A stretch of DNA of 64,000 nt from Paracoccus sp. IB05 (GTDB lineage Bacteria > Pseudomonadota > Alphaproteobacteria > Rhodobacterales > Rhodobacteraceae): positions 1-64,000 of the forward strand of contig NZ_JAEFCF010000019.1 in NCBI RefSeq assembly GCF_016405985.1, read 5' to 3'. How positions within the stretch are numbered: the stretch's first letter is position 1; each line of letters begins with the position of its first letter. Below, one piece after another: positions 9,213-16,767 of this stretch. Below the pieces are notes generated by a model. It searched no databases. It was not told the origin of the DNA and worked only from the letters and a program-made list of their open reading frames with translations. The translations under genes were made by a program, and so were the position numbers.

Positions 9213-10619
9213 TCACTCCATCACATAGCCGTAGGAGGACGAGAAGTCCTGACGGGCAACTTCGCCGGCGGCGCCCCTGGCGGGCTTGGCCATATCGCCG
9301 TAGAGGAACATTTCGCTCTCGGTCGGGATACGGACACGGTCGGTCGGCAGGGCAAGTGCCTCGCCTCTCACCGGCGACACAAGATGCGGCGTGACGATAA
9401 TCACCAGTTCCGACTGGTTTCGCATGAAATCCGTCGAACGGAACAGGGCGCCAAGGATCGGAACATCGCCGATCCATGGAACCTGGCTGGCCGAGTTGCG
9501 GAAGTCATCCTGCAAGAGACCCGCGATGGCAAAGCTTTCGCCGTCGCGCATTTCGACCGTGGTCGTGGTCTCGCGGCGTTTGAAGCCGTTGATCTGGCTG
9601 CCTGCACCGGTCGGAACCGAAACCGTGGTGTCGATCGAGCTGACAGCCGCGTTGATCTGCAGGTTGATGATGTCGCCATCCACCACATAGGGGGTGAAGT
9701 TCAGCTCGACACCAAAGGGTTTGTATTCGACGGTGATCGAATTGCCGCCGGTTCCGCCGCCATTCTGCATGACCGGGATCGGATATTCGCCACCGGCGAG
9801 GAAACGGGCTTCCTGGCCCGATAGCGCCGTCAGGTTCGGTTCCGCCAGCGTGCGGACCATGCCCTTCGATTCCAGCGCCTCAAGCAAGATACCAAGCTGG
9901 TAGGGGCCCGAGGAGAAGCCAAGGCCAAGTGCGCCCTGGGCCGCACTGGTGAAGCTTCCGCCGGGTATGTTGTTCGCGGTATTGTTCGGTCCGCCAAGGA
10001 TGCCGCCGCTCCAGTTCCCTGAACTGCCGCCTGCCCGGATCGAGGCCGAAAGCCCCTTCGAAACCGACCGCTGCATCTCGGCGAAGCGTACTTTCAGCAT
10101 GACCTGCTGCGTGCCGCCGACGACCATCAGATTCGAGACCCGGTCCGGCGCATAACGCCTGGCCAGATCCAGCGCGCGGTCAAGCCGTGCGGTCGAGCTG
10201 ATAGTGCCCGAGAGCACGATCCCGTCATTGGCGGTCCGCACCTCGATTTTCTCGTTTGGCAGGATTTGCGCCAGGCGCTCTTTGAATTCGGCGATATCTG
10301 GGGTGACATGCACATCCACATTCGAGATGAGCTTGCCCTCCGCCGACAGCAGGGTGAGCGTGGTGCGCCCGGGTGCTTTGCCAAGAACATAGATTGTACG
10401 GTCGGAGATCGTCGAGATATCGGCGATTCCCGGATTGGCAATCGAGAGCTCCGAGAAGGGAACATCACTTTCGACAACGACCGCGCGGTTCATCGGTACA
10501 TTCAACGCGCCTGATGCCTGACCTGACATCACACGCAACACTTCAGCGGAAACCGGAACGACCGACACCGCGACTGCAAGGCCGAAAATACCGGCCGCAA
10601 CTTTGGTCTTCATGCTCAT
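9213..10619 (-). CDS. cpaC: Tad pilus secretin RcpA/CpaC
   Basis: A 468-residue outer-membrane secretin. It has a signal peptide ending near VSAEVL, an N-terminal pilus/BON-like domain (about residues 40-160) and the secretin domain, with LLEALESKGMVRTLAEPNLTA and a VPWIGDVPILGALF segment that is diagnostic of the family. The frame extends to 10640, but the ATG at 10619 has an AAGGG ribosome-binding site 8 nt upstream and is preferred. The 227-nt gap to cpaB suggests a separate promoter. The protein forms the outer-membrane channel for the Flp pilus. Confidence 0.92.
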   Translation of the reverse strand: MSMKTKVAAGIFGLAVAVSVVPVSAEVLRVMSGQASGALNVPMNRAVVVESDVPFSELSIANPGIADISTISDRTIYVLGKAPGRTTLTLLSAEGKLISNVDVHVTPDIAEFKERLAQILPNEKIEVRTANDGIVLSGTISSTARLDRALDLARRYAPDRVSNLMVVGGTQQVMLKVRFAEMQRSVSKGLSASIRAGGSSGNWSGGILGGPNNTANNIPGGSFTSAAQGALGLGFSSGPYQLGILLEALESKGMVRTLAEPNLTALSGQEARFLAGGEYPIPVMQNGGGTGGNSITVEYKPFGVELNFTPYVVDGDIINLQINAAVSSIDTTVSVPTGAGSQINGFKRRETTTTVEMRDGESFAIAGLLQDDFRNSASQVPWIGDVPILGALFRSTDFMRNQSELVIIVTPHLVSPVRGEALALPTDRVRIPTESEMFLYGDMAKPARGAAGEVARQDFSSSYGYVME

Positions 10620-10803
10620 GTGATCTGCCCTTTCGATCACGCCTCGTTATGTGGGTCTTTGCGCCCTTACATCGTCCTAAAGTGCCGGAAGATGGATTTT
10701 TTTGCAATAATCAAACTCTTGGAGCGTTTTTCTTATGTGGATAACCTGCAACAGAGAGGCAGTTCCAGGTACACGGCTGTGACGTATCCCCCAGATGCGG
10801 TAT

Positions 10804-10835
10804 GGTAAAGGCAGCGCTTCTGCGCGGCCTTTACC
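10804..10835 (-). terminator. Hairpin after cpaB
   Basis: GGTAAAGGC-A-GCGC and GCGC-G-GCCTTTACC form a 13-bp stem with one mismatch and a 4-nt loop, 11 nt past the cpaB stop. There is no clear U-run on the minus strand, so it could equally be a processing or stability hairpin. Confidence 0.55.
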
Positions 10836-10846
10836 CGGTTCTCTGT

Positions 10847-11680
10847 TCAGTTGGTCGCGCAGGCGATCTCTTCCCTGACAACTTCGGTGCCCTTGCGGGT
10901 GGTGCGGTAGCAAGGCTGTGCGGTTTCGACGACCTGCTGAGCCTCAATGCCCAGAAGCTGATCGCGGTTGATTTCCACCTTTGCGGCATCTGAGGCGGCG
11001 GGTCCGCTGACCACTGACATCGTCAGACGTCCGGAGGCCTGTGCCTGTGCCAGACGGGCGACCTGTTCACGCGAGACCGCGACCGTGATGGTTCTGGCCG
11101 TGCCCGAGCGGGCTTCGGACTGATCGGTGGCGGAATCCACCGCGATCACGCGCATGGCGCTTTCGATAAGCTGGGTGATTTCACCCGATCCGCTGGCGCC
11201 GGTCCAGTAGATGTCGATCAGATCTTCGGGCATCACAAAGCCGGCCACACCGGAGGCGGAGCTTACGCGCACCTGGAAGGCGCTCATTCCCGGCTCAAGC
11301 TTGCCCGCGAGCCCGGCGACCTGGCCCGGTTCGGTCAGGCGCGTGCTCAGCAGAATCTCGTTGGTTTCCATCGAGCGCATTGCGAAACGCGGTTTGCTGG
11401 CGTCAGGCGGGAAAAGGACATCGCCATCGGTATAGGCCGCCGGCGGCATGAGCTTTTCCTGGACCCAGACCAGCTGGACATTGTCTTTCAGGATGCCGTC
11501 GCCATATTTCACCGGCTTTTTCAGCGCGAAGACCTGAACCAGTTTGCCGGTCTGACGCTCGCGCTCCAGGGCCGCATTCATCCTGATCTCGTTATTCTGA
11601 ATATAGCCCTGCGCCATGTAGACGGCGAAGCCCGCAAGGGCGACCCCGACAATAAGGACGAGACCAAAGATAGCTCTCAT
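10847..11680 (-). CDS. cpaB: Flp pilus assembly protein CpaB/RcpC (SAF domain)
   Basis: A 277-residue protein with an N-terminal membrane anchor (about residues 4-25). A SAF-like domain follows, containing the AFALKKPVKYGDGILKDNV-type segment and the SMETNEILLSTRLT segment, and then the RcpC domain (MSAFQVRVSSASGVAGFVMPEDLIDIYW). CpaB is a periplasmic partner of the secretin. It lies between the second pilin gene and the secretin gene. Confidence 0.9.
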   Translation of the reverse strand: MRAIFGLVLIVGVALAGFAVYMAQGYIQNNEIRMNAALERERQTGKLVQVFALKKPVKYGDGILKDNVQLVWVQEKLMPPAAYTDGDVLFPPDASKPRFAMRSMETNEILLSTRLTEPGQVAGLAGKLEPGMSAFQVRVSSASGVAGFVMPEDLIDIYWTGASGSGEITQLIESAMRVIAVDSATDQSEARSGTARTITVAVSREQVARLAQAQASGRLTMSVVSGPAASDAAKVEINRDQLLGIEAQQVVETAQPCYRTTRKGTEVVREEIACATN

Positions 11681-11758
11681 AATTACCTCTCATACTGTAC
11701 GTGACGGGCAGGGTCCCGGCCCGGGATCAGCGTCGCCATGGGGGCCGGGCGACCGGTC

Positions 11759-11971
11759 TCACCCGTTCTCGAGATTACTGGAGTCCTGCATGACATCGCC
11801 GACGATGCCCATCGTTTCCCCGATGGTGACCATCAGATTGACCAGGCCTTCGCGCGCGGGTGCGAAAAGAATGACCATATTCAATCCGACGACCGCCGCT
11901 GTCAGAACAACCCAGTCTACGGTTATTGCGCCGTTTTCATTATCGACGAAGCCAGAAACTGCCCTGCGCAA
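11759..11971 (-). CDS. Second Flp-family pilin, TTG start
   Basis: A 70-residue Flp-type pilin. A short basic leader (RRAVSGFVDNENG) is followed by AITVDWVVLTAAVVGLNMV, the same hydrophobic core as the first pilin. Prepilin peptidase should cut after the Gly. No in-frame ATG precedes this core within the homologous region. A TTG at 11971 with GGGAG 7 nt upstream is the best start, and the longer in-frame ATG at 12289 would add an unrelated 106-residue extension. The C-terminus differs from pilin 1 and may be a minor pilin tail. Confidence 0.72.
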   Translation of the reverse strand: MRRAVSGFVDNENGAITVDWVVLTAAVVGLNMVILFAPAREGLVNLMVTIGETMGIVGDVMQDSSNLENG

Positions 11972-12441
11972 GATACGTCTCCCGAGTTGGCTGACGGCCC
12001 GATTTCCTGGCCGCTTTGAGTAAGAATTATGGTGCCCGAATGCGGCAAAATCAGGGAAATACCAAGGGAAAGCCTGGTCCGGATGGGGGTGTGCAGGGCC
12101 GTGAAAGCAGGGAATGGAACGGATTGCAGCGCGGTCGGGGGGTGAGTTTTCGCAGGCCGAACCGCGGGAGGAAGCGGCAAGCTCCGGATACTGCGCCCTT
12201 ATCCGCTGTGGCAGATATACGCTCCGTTTGATCCGGACCCAGACCCTTACCTCTTGCCTTGCGGACAGGGGGGATACGGCCTGTATCATTCCGGATGATC
12301 TGAGGAAGCCGGACTTTGCGTCAGCCCCCGCCCCGGTCAGTCTGATCCTCGCAGGTCTGGCGGCTAACGTAATTCGACCGCGCCCCGGTTGGAGGCGCGG
12401 TCGTATTTCCGTGATCAGATGATCACACCCAAAGGGTCAGA
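11972..12441. other. Pilin-pilin intergenic region without a gene
   Basis: This 470-nt spacer holds no convincing coding sequence. It contains the hairpin after pilin 1 (12376-12402) and presumably the promoter of the second pilin/cpaB unit. Confidence 0.6.
12376..12402 (-). terminator. Hairpin after flp pilin 1
   Basis: A 9-bp perfect GC-rich stem (GACCGCGCC/GGCGCGGTC) with a 9-nt loop, 40 nt after the pilin stop. It is probably a terminator or 3' stabiliser that lets the major pilin transcript accumulate apart from the assembly genes. There is no strong U tract. Confidence 0.55.
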
Positions 12442-12645
12442 TCACTGACGCAGGTCAGCGCCCTGGGTCGACAGCCAGGTGCCGGTTTCGGTAACTTCGG
12501 TCGCGATCTGTGCGCCGAGGCCCGAGATGGCCGGACGGATGGCGCTCATCACGAGCAGGCCGAGACCGACGATAGCAGCGGTCAGCACAACCCAGTCAAC
12601 GGTGACTGCGCCGTCTTCGTCTTTGATGAAATTCATAGCGTTCAT
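12442..12645 (-). CDS. flp: Flp-family major pilin
   Basis: A 67-residue class IVb prepilin. The leader MNAMNFIKDEDG ends in the Gly recognised by prepilin peptidase. The mature helix begins AVTVDWVVLTAAIVGLG, with Asp at +5 and Trp at +6 where many Flp pilins have Glu and Tyr. It is the first gene of the minus-strand tad locus. A CtrA-type box lies about 175 nt upstream. Being separate and followed by a hairpin, it is the likely major pilin. Confidence 0.9.
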   Translation of the reverse strand: MNAMNFIKDEDGAVTVDWVVLTAAIVGLGLLVMSAIRPAISGLGAQIATEVTETGTWLSTQGADLRQ

Positions 12646-13017
12646 TGGTCTGTCCCTTTCAAAAGGTGCTCAGGTTATCTGTTCATCTCCGCCACGGTGT
12701 CTGTCGGTCGGCCTCTGTTCCGGTCCGTCTCTTCCGTTCGGGATGAGTGCATATAGCCCCCGGATCGTGGCAGCTTTTGGATGAGGAGAGGGCATTTTCG
12801 CAGCAACCTCAGGGACCTGGTTAATTTCGCATTAACGTGATGTTTTTTGTGATCTTTAAACTTCTGGTTCCGTCGAATTGGATCAATTTCCGCCGGGAAA
12901 CTGCGTTGCATTTCGATCAATTGGGGCAGATTTGCCTTTTTTCACCTGCTTTTCCGCTTTGCCAGAACAGTGATCTCTGCGATTCTCCCGGAAAAATAAG
13001 AAGAGCAGGCATCCGAA
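12646..13017. promoter_or_regulatory. Divergent control region between flp and the lytic transglycosylase
   Basis: A 372-nt AT-richer region with no convincing gene. It should hold the promoters of the tad locus (minus) and of the transglycosylase (plus). A perfect TTAA-N7-TTAA sits near the middle. Confidence 0.6.
12821..12835. promoter_or_regulatory. CtrA-type box TTAA-N7-TTAA
   Basis: TTAA at 12821-12824 and TTAA at 12832-12835 are separated by exactly 7 nt, the classical full CtrA site of alphaproteobacteria. It lies about midway between the divergent flp and transglycosylase starts, so either or both could be CtrA-controlled. Binding is inferred. Confidence 0.55.
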
Positions 13018-13896
13018 ATGACGCGTCGAGTCTCAGGCACCCTGGCGGTGGTTCTGGTTTTGCTGGCGATTCCCGGGACCGGGCGCGCCGAGCAGGAAGA
13101 TTTCACCTTCCGGAGGGTGAAGGTCGGCGACTCATTGCCCGGCAAGCGGATCACGGTGCAGATCGACCCGGTGGAACAGGCGCGCCGCCTGGCGGCGACC
13201 GCCTGGAAAGACCCGGCTTTGCAACATGAAGAGCGCCCGCTGGCCCCGGTTGAGCAGGGCAAAGACGGCGATGTCACACCCGGACCCGGCCCGAAATCGA
13301 ATTACGCCTGGTATTGGGACGTGATCCCGACGGATATCAACAGCTCTGCCGGGCGTTTCCCTGACGCGATGGCGGCCCTGACCAAGGGGCCGGGGGGGGC
13401 CTCGGTGAAGGCGCCCCGGATGCAGTCGATGCAGACCATTGCCGAAACCTATGGCCGCGACATCCTGATCGCGACGGTCGGGACCGATGTCTCACCCGCG
13501 CTGGTGCTGGCGGTGATGGGGATCGAAAGCGCCGGGCGCAAGGATGCGGTCTCTTCTGCGGGGGCGGTGGGGCTGATGCAGCTGATCCCCGCGACCGCCA
13601 CGCGCTTTGGCGTCACCGATTCCACCGATCCGGCGCAGAACATCAAGGGCGGTGTCGCCTATCTCGACTGGCTGCTCGATGAATTCAACAATGATCCGCT
13701 GATGGCGCTGGCGGCCTATAATGCGGGCGAGGGGGCGGTGCGCAAGAATGGCGGCGTGCCGCCCTATGCCGAGACCCGCGACTATGTGCCCAAGGTGCTC
13801 GCGGCCTGGCAGGTGGCGCAGGGCCTCTGCCAGACCCCGCCGGAACTGGTCACCGATCCTTGCGTTTTCCGCGTTTTGTCGGCGACGGGGGGCTGA
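13018..13896 (+). CDS. Lytic transglycosylase (SLT domain)
   Basis: A 292-residue periplasmic murein transglycosylase. A signal peptide ends near GTGRAEQ (about residue 25). The C-terminal SLT domain has the catalytic Glu170 in MGIESAG, followed by AVGLMQLIPATATRFGV and ALAAYNAGEGAVR. About 100 residues of unassigned sequence lie between signal peptide and domain. It is divergent from the tad locus, where it could open the cell wall for pilus assembly; that link is inferred from position and the shared control region. Confidence 0.88.
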   Translation: MTRRVSGTLAVVLVLLAIPGTGRAEQEDFTFRRVKVGDSLPGKRITVQIDPVEQARRLAATAWKDPALQHEERPLAPVEQGKDGDVTPGPGPKSNYAWYWDVIPTDINSSAGRFPDAMAALTKGPGGASVKAPRMQSMQTIAETYGRDILIATVGTDVSPALVLAVMGIESAGRKDAVSSAGAVGLMQLIPATATRFGVTDSTDPAQNIKGGVAYLDWLLDEFNNDPLMALAAYNAGEGAVRKNGGVPPYAETRDYVPKVLAAWQVAQGLCQTPPELVTDPCVFRVLSATGG

Positions 13897-13927
13897 GGGA
13901 CGGGCGCTGAGGACCGGGCGCTGAGGT

Positions 13928-14218
13928 TCAGACGACGAAGAGATCGGCCCATTCCGGATGCCGGCGGCGCTGTGCGTCAACAAAGCTGCAAAGCGGCATG
14001 ATGCGGTAGGTGTTCGCCTTCGCATCGGCGATCAGCGCCTCGACCAGGGCCTTGCCGGCGCCAGTGCCGCGAAAGGCATCCGGCACACCGGTATGATCGG
14101 CAGATATGAGGTCGGGCGCGCGGCGGGTAAAGGTCAGCTCTGCCACATCGCCATCCTTATAGATGACAAATCGACCGCCCTGGCCGGAGAGCTCTTTCTT
14201 GATGGTGAAATCGGCCAT
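13928..14218 (-). CDS. Small GNAT-family N-acetyltransferase (YjdJ-like)
   Basis: A 96-residue protein of the short GNAT family. It has a beta-rich start (GRFVIYKDGDVAELTF), the acetyl-CoA-binding stretch (PDAFRGTGAGKALVEALIADA) and a PLCSFVDAQRRRHPEW-type C-terminus typical of YjdJ-like proteins. The substrate is unknown. It is convergent with the transglycosylase gene 31 nt away. Confidence 0.85.
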   Translation of the reverse strand: MADFTIKKELSGQGGRFVIYKDGDVAELTFTRRAPDLISADHTGVPDAFRGTGAGKALVEALIADAKANTYRIMPLCSFVDAQRRRHPEWADLFVV

Positions 14219-14408
14219 AGCGCTGTGCTTCCTGTTGGGTCTCGTGTCCAGATCTCAGGCAGATAAAGGTATGGCGGCGCGCGCTGTCAATCTGCGGCGC
14301 GGAGATTTTGCGGGCGATCGGGGATGCCGTGACGGTCGGGATAACAGCGGGGCTGTCGAATCGCGCCCGCCCGTGTATTGAGGCGCGACCGGCCCCGTTT
14401 GGGCCCGG

Positions 14409-14761
14409 GCGGACGTGGCGAAACTGGTAAACGCAGCAGACTTTGACAATTGGAGTGCCCGTGGGGAAACCTGCGGTGCAGAACCGCTCAAATTCGGGGA
14501 AAGCTAAGGGGGCAGGCCGTGAGGCAGGGCCCTATGCCAATCCCGAGCCAAGCCCCGGCGCGACTATGCCGGGGAAGGTGTAGAGACTGGACGGGTGGTG
14601 CCTGTAGCCGTTGGAGAGCCCTTTGCGGGCGACCTGGCGGCCATGGCAAAGGGACAGTCCAGCCCACGAACGCCGGGAAACCGGCGGCGGCGAAAGCCGA
14701 AGTGGGATGAAAATCTGCCTTCCGAAAGGAATTACGGGTTCGAGACCCGTCGTCCGCACCA
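14409..14761 (+). tRNA. tRNA-Leu(UAA) interrupted by a group I intron
   Basis: The exons are 14409-14443 and 14710-14761. Acceptor arms GCGGACG and CGTCCGC pair; the discriminator is A and CCA is encoded. Anticodon stem halves GCAGA and TCTGC pair once the intron is removed, giving the 7-nt loop CTTAAAA and thus anticodon UAA. A long variable arm (CTTCCGAAAGGAA) confirms leucine. The intron lies between U34 and A35, the same place as in cyanobacterial tRNA-Leu(UAA). A terminator follows. Confidence 0.93.
14444..14709 (+). ncRNA. Group I (IC3-like) self-splicing intron in tRNA-Leu
   Basis: The intron is 266 nt. P1: the exon end ACTT (14440-14443) pairs with GAGT (14453-14456), placing the conserved U.G wobble at the 5' splice site. 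P4: TCGGG (14494-14498) pairs with CCCGA (14542-14546). The conserved R segment is at 14578-14595 (GTGTAGAGACTGGACGGG) and the S segment, with AGTCC, is at 14655-14660, together making P7. The last nucleotide is G (14709, omega-G). No homing endonuclease ORF is present. Order and sequences resemble the tRNA-Leu(UAA) introns of cyanobacteria. Confidence 0.9.
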
Positions 14762-14778
14762 CACATCATTTTAATCCT

Positions 14779-14802
14779 GCGCCTCAGGGCGCCTTTTTCT
14801 TT
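14779..14802 (+). terminator. Intrinsic terminator after tRNA-Leu
   Basis: GCGCC-TCAG-GGCGC stem followed by CTTTTTCTTT, 17 nt past the encoded CCA. Confidence 0.8.
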
Positions 14803-14916
14803 AAATTCAAGGGGTATGCGGCCACCTTTCGATTTTTTGATTGCCTGAGATTTGATTGCCTGAGACTGGCAAAATGATGCATCCAATCCCGCACAAATCA
14901 CGCCCTGTGCGTAATC

Positions 14917-15171
14917 ATGGCTTCGATCAGAAAGTACCGAAATAAATGGCGGGCGGAAATATTCCGCCAAGGCGTTCGGAAGAGCGGTGTTTTCGCGACG
15001 AAGCGCGAGGAACAGGTTTGGGCAAGCCACCAGGAATATTCTGTTCTCCATCAGGATGAGATTGCCAGTGCGCAATCCCTCGGTGAGGTCCTGAAGCGGT
15101 ACGCTGAGGAGGTCAGCCCGTCCAAAAAAGGGTGTTCTCCATGCGATGTCTGGGCCCGGGATCCATCGTGA
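14917..15171 (+). pseudogene. Truncated tyrosine-type integrase (N-terminal arm-binding domain only)
   Basis: 84 codons are open. The first 70 or so residues (MASIRKYRNKWRAEIFRQGV, then FATKREEQVWASH and LKRYAEEVSPSKKG) match the N-terminal DNA-binding domain of phage or island integrases. After KKG the frame turns into unrelated sequence and stops. The catalytic R-H-R-Y domain is absent from the following DNA in any frame I can see. Its position 155 nt after the tRNA-Leu 3' end fits an island that once integrated at that tRNA and was later lost. Confidence 0.72.
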
Positions 15172-15573
15172 GCCCGTATCTGCATCCTGTCGGGGAACAA
15201 CCACCGGCCCAAAATCCGTAAGGCATTGCGGCTCCGGGCGAAGCGCTCCCGCGATTCCCCCATGTGACAAAACTCACAATCCATGATCCGTCTGTGGGTG
15301 ATTTTCCGTGCTTGCGTGCATAGCGGCCCCGGATCTTTATTTCGCGCGAGTGGTCGCCGGAAAAGCCTCTCCAGACGCAAAGCTGCGCCTGTGGTGGGAC
15401 GTCTGAGCCCTGCTCAGACCGGAACAGCCTGCATAAGGCGCCGGATACCGATCAGGCCGGCCCCGGCGCCGGCTGCCGCGTGTCTGCGGTTCCCCTGGCA
15501 TCATTCCGGCGGAGATTTTTTCTCAATCCCAACCTGTCCAGCCATTCGGTAACGGAATCACAGACCTGGCGGC
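15172..15573. other. Gene-free stretch after the integrase relic
   Basis: About 400 nt with no ORF that looks coding. It is probably scar DNA from loss of an integrated element. No att-like repeat of the tRNA 3' end was found here by eye. Confidence 0.5.
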
Positions 15574-15840
15574 TCAGTTTTGTGGCGCCTGTGCCGCAAT
15601 GCGGTTCGCGCCGCGCCGGATCAGATGGCAGGTCACAGCGGCGCCAGTCTGCGCCTCAAGATAGTCATGCCCGGCACCGGCGCAGAAATGCGGCAGATCG
15701 ATCACCGCCATGCGGTCCGTGGTGCGCACCCGCAAAACCTCGCCGGGTTCCATCGCCAGCAGACGCTTGCGCGCTTTCAGCACGGGGAGGGGGCATAACA
15801 GCCCCTCGCAATCGAGGTCCTGGTCGTATTCTGCACTCAT
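15574..15840 (-). CDS. tusA: TusA-family sulfurtransferase
   Basis: An 88-residue TusA/SirA/YeeD-type protein. The family motif appears as CEGLLCPLPVLKARKRL with the catalytic Cys16 in CPLP, followed by EPGEVLRVRTTD. It carries persulfide sulfur for tRNA thiolation, molybdenum cofactor or related sulfur transfer. The ATG at 15840 gives the normal family length; the longer open frame upstream overlaps ccdA on the other strand and is a shadow. It is divergent from ccdA with a 51-nt gap, suggesting a shared control region. Confidence 0.9.
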   Translation of the reverse strand: MSAEYDQDLDCEGLLCPLPVLKARKRLLAMEPGEVLRVRTTDRMAVIDLPHFCAGAGHDYLEAQTGAAVTCHLIRRGANRIAAQAPQN

Positions 15841-15891
15841 ATGGCCGTGATAGCGGGCTGCGACAGAATGTGACAGAGGAATGCCGTCAAT

Positions 15892-16698
15892 GTGAGCACA
15901 GAGCGGATGACGTGCCCGCCGGCTATGGCTATGAGTTTGACCATGTTTGGAATTGATCTCTTCGATGCCGGGCTTGCCCCGGCCAGTTTCGTCGCGCTGA
16001 TCGCGGGGGTTTTGTCCTTCCTCTCGCCCTGCGTGCTTCCGGTCGTGCCGCCCTATCTGGCCTATATGGGCGGGATTTCCGTCGGTGAGATGAAAGAGGG
16101 AAGGGCCAGGCGCCGCATCCTCGTCCCGGCTTTGTTCTTCGTGCTGGGCCTTTCGGTGATCTTCCTGCTGCTCGGCTTCACCATGTCGGCCTTTGGTGCC
16201 TTCTTCCTGCAAAACCAGGTGATGTTCGCCCGGGTCGCAGGGGTCGTGATCTTCATTTTCGGCCTGCATTTCACCGGCATCATCCGCATCCCGATCCTTG
16301 ATCGCGAGGCGCGGCTGGATGCGGGCGATCAGGGCGGATCTGCCTTTGGCGCCTTCCTTCTCGGGCTGGCCTTCGCGGCGGGCTGGACCCCCTGCATCGG
16401 GCCGCAGCTTGGCACCATCCTGTCGCTTGCGGCACAGGAGGGCTCGGTCTCGCGCGGGACGTTCCTTCTGGGCGTCTATGCGGTGGGGCTGGGGCTGCCG
16501 TTCCTGATCTCGGCCCTTTTCATCGAGCGGGCCATGGGGGTGATGAACCGCCTCAAACGCCATATGAAATGGATCGAGCGCGCGATGGGCGGCCTGCTGC
16601 TGATCGTCGGCACGATGATGGTGACCGGGGCCTTTACCGATTTCAGCTGGTGGCTCCTGAATATTTTCGAGACGCTCGGCCTGCCGGTGCCCGGCTGA
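15892..16698 (+). CDS. ccdA: Cytochrome c biogenesis protein CcdA (DsbD-type membrane domain)
   Basis: Up to 268 residues with six hydrophobic segments. Both family cysteines are present, in SFLSPCVLPVVPPYL (first helix) and GWTPCIGPQLG (fourth helix). CcdA passes reducing equivalents from cytosolic thioredoxin to periplasmic thiols for cytochrome c maturation. The first ATG at 15892 has AGAGGA 9 nt upstream. ATGs at 15931 and 15943 would remove a poorly conserved leader and are possible alternatives. Confidence 0.9.
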   Translation: MSTERMTCPPAMAMSLTMFGIDLFDAGLAPASFVALIAGVLSFLSPCVLPVVPPYLAYMGGISVGEMKEGRARRRILVPALFFVLGLSVIFLLLGFTMSAFGAFFLQNQVMFARVAGVVIFIFGLHFTGIIRIPILDREARLDAGDQGGSAFGAFLLGLAFAAGWTPCIGPQLGTILSLAAQEGSVSRGTFLLGVYAVGLGLPFLISALFIERAMGVMNRLKRHMKWIERAMGGLLLIVGTMMVTGAFTDFSWWLLNIFETLGLPVPG

Positions 16699-16767
16699 CC
16701 CCTTAATCCTGCCCGAATTCTCTGGCAGACTGGGGCCGGTGCCGGAAATGGGGCGCCGGAGGTGGGC

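Noticed and set aside
12675-12920. 81-codon minus-strand ORF upstream of flp
   Set aside because: Spans the promoter and CtrA box; no homology-like features.
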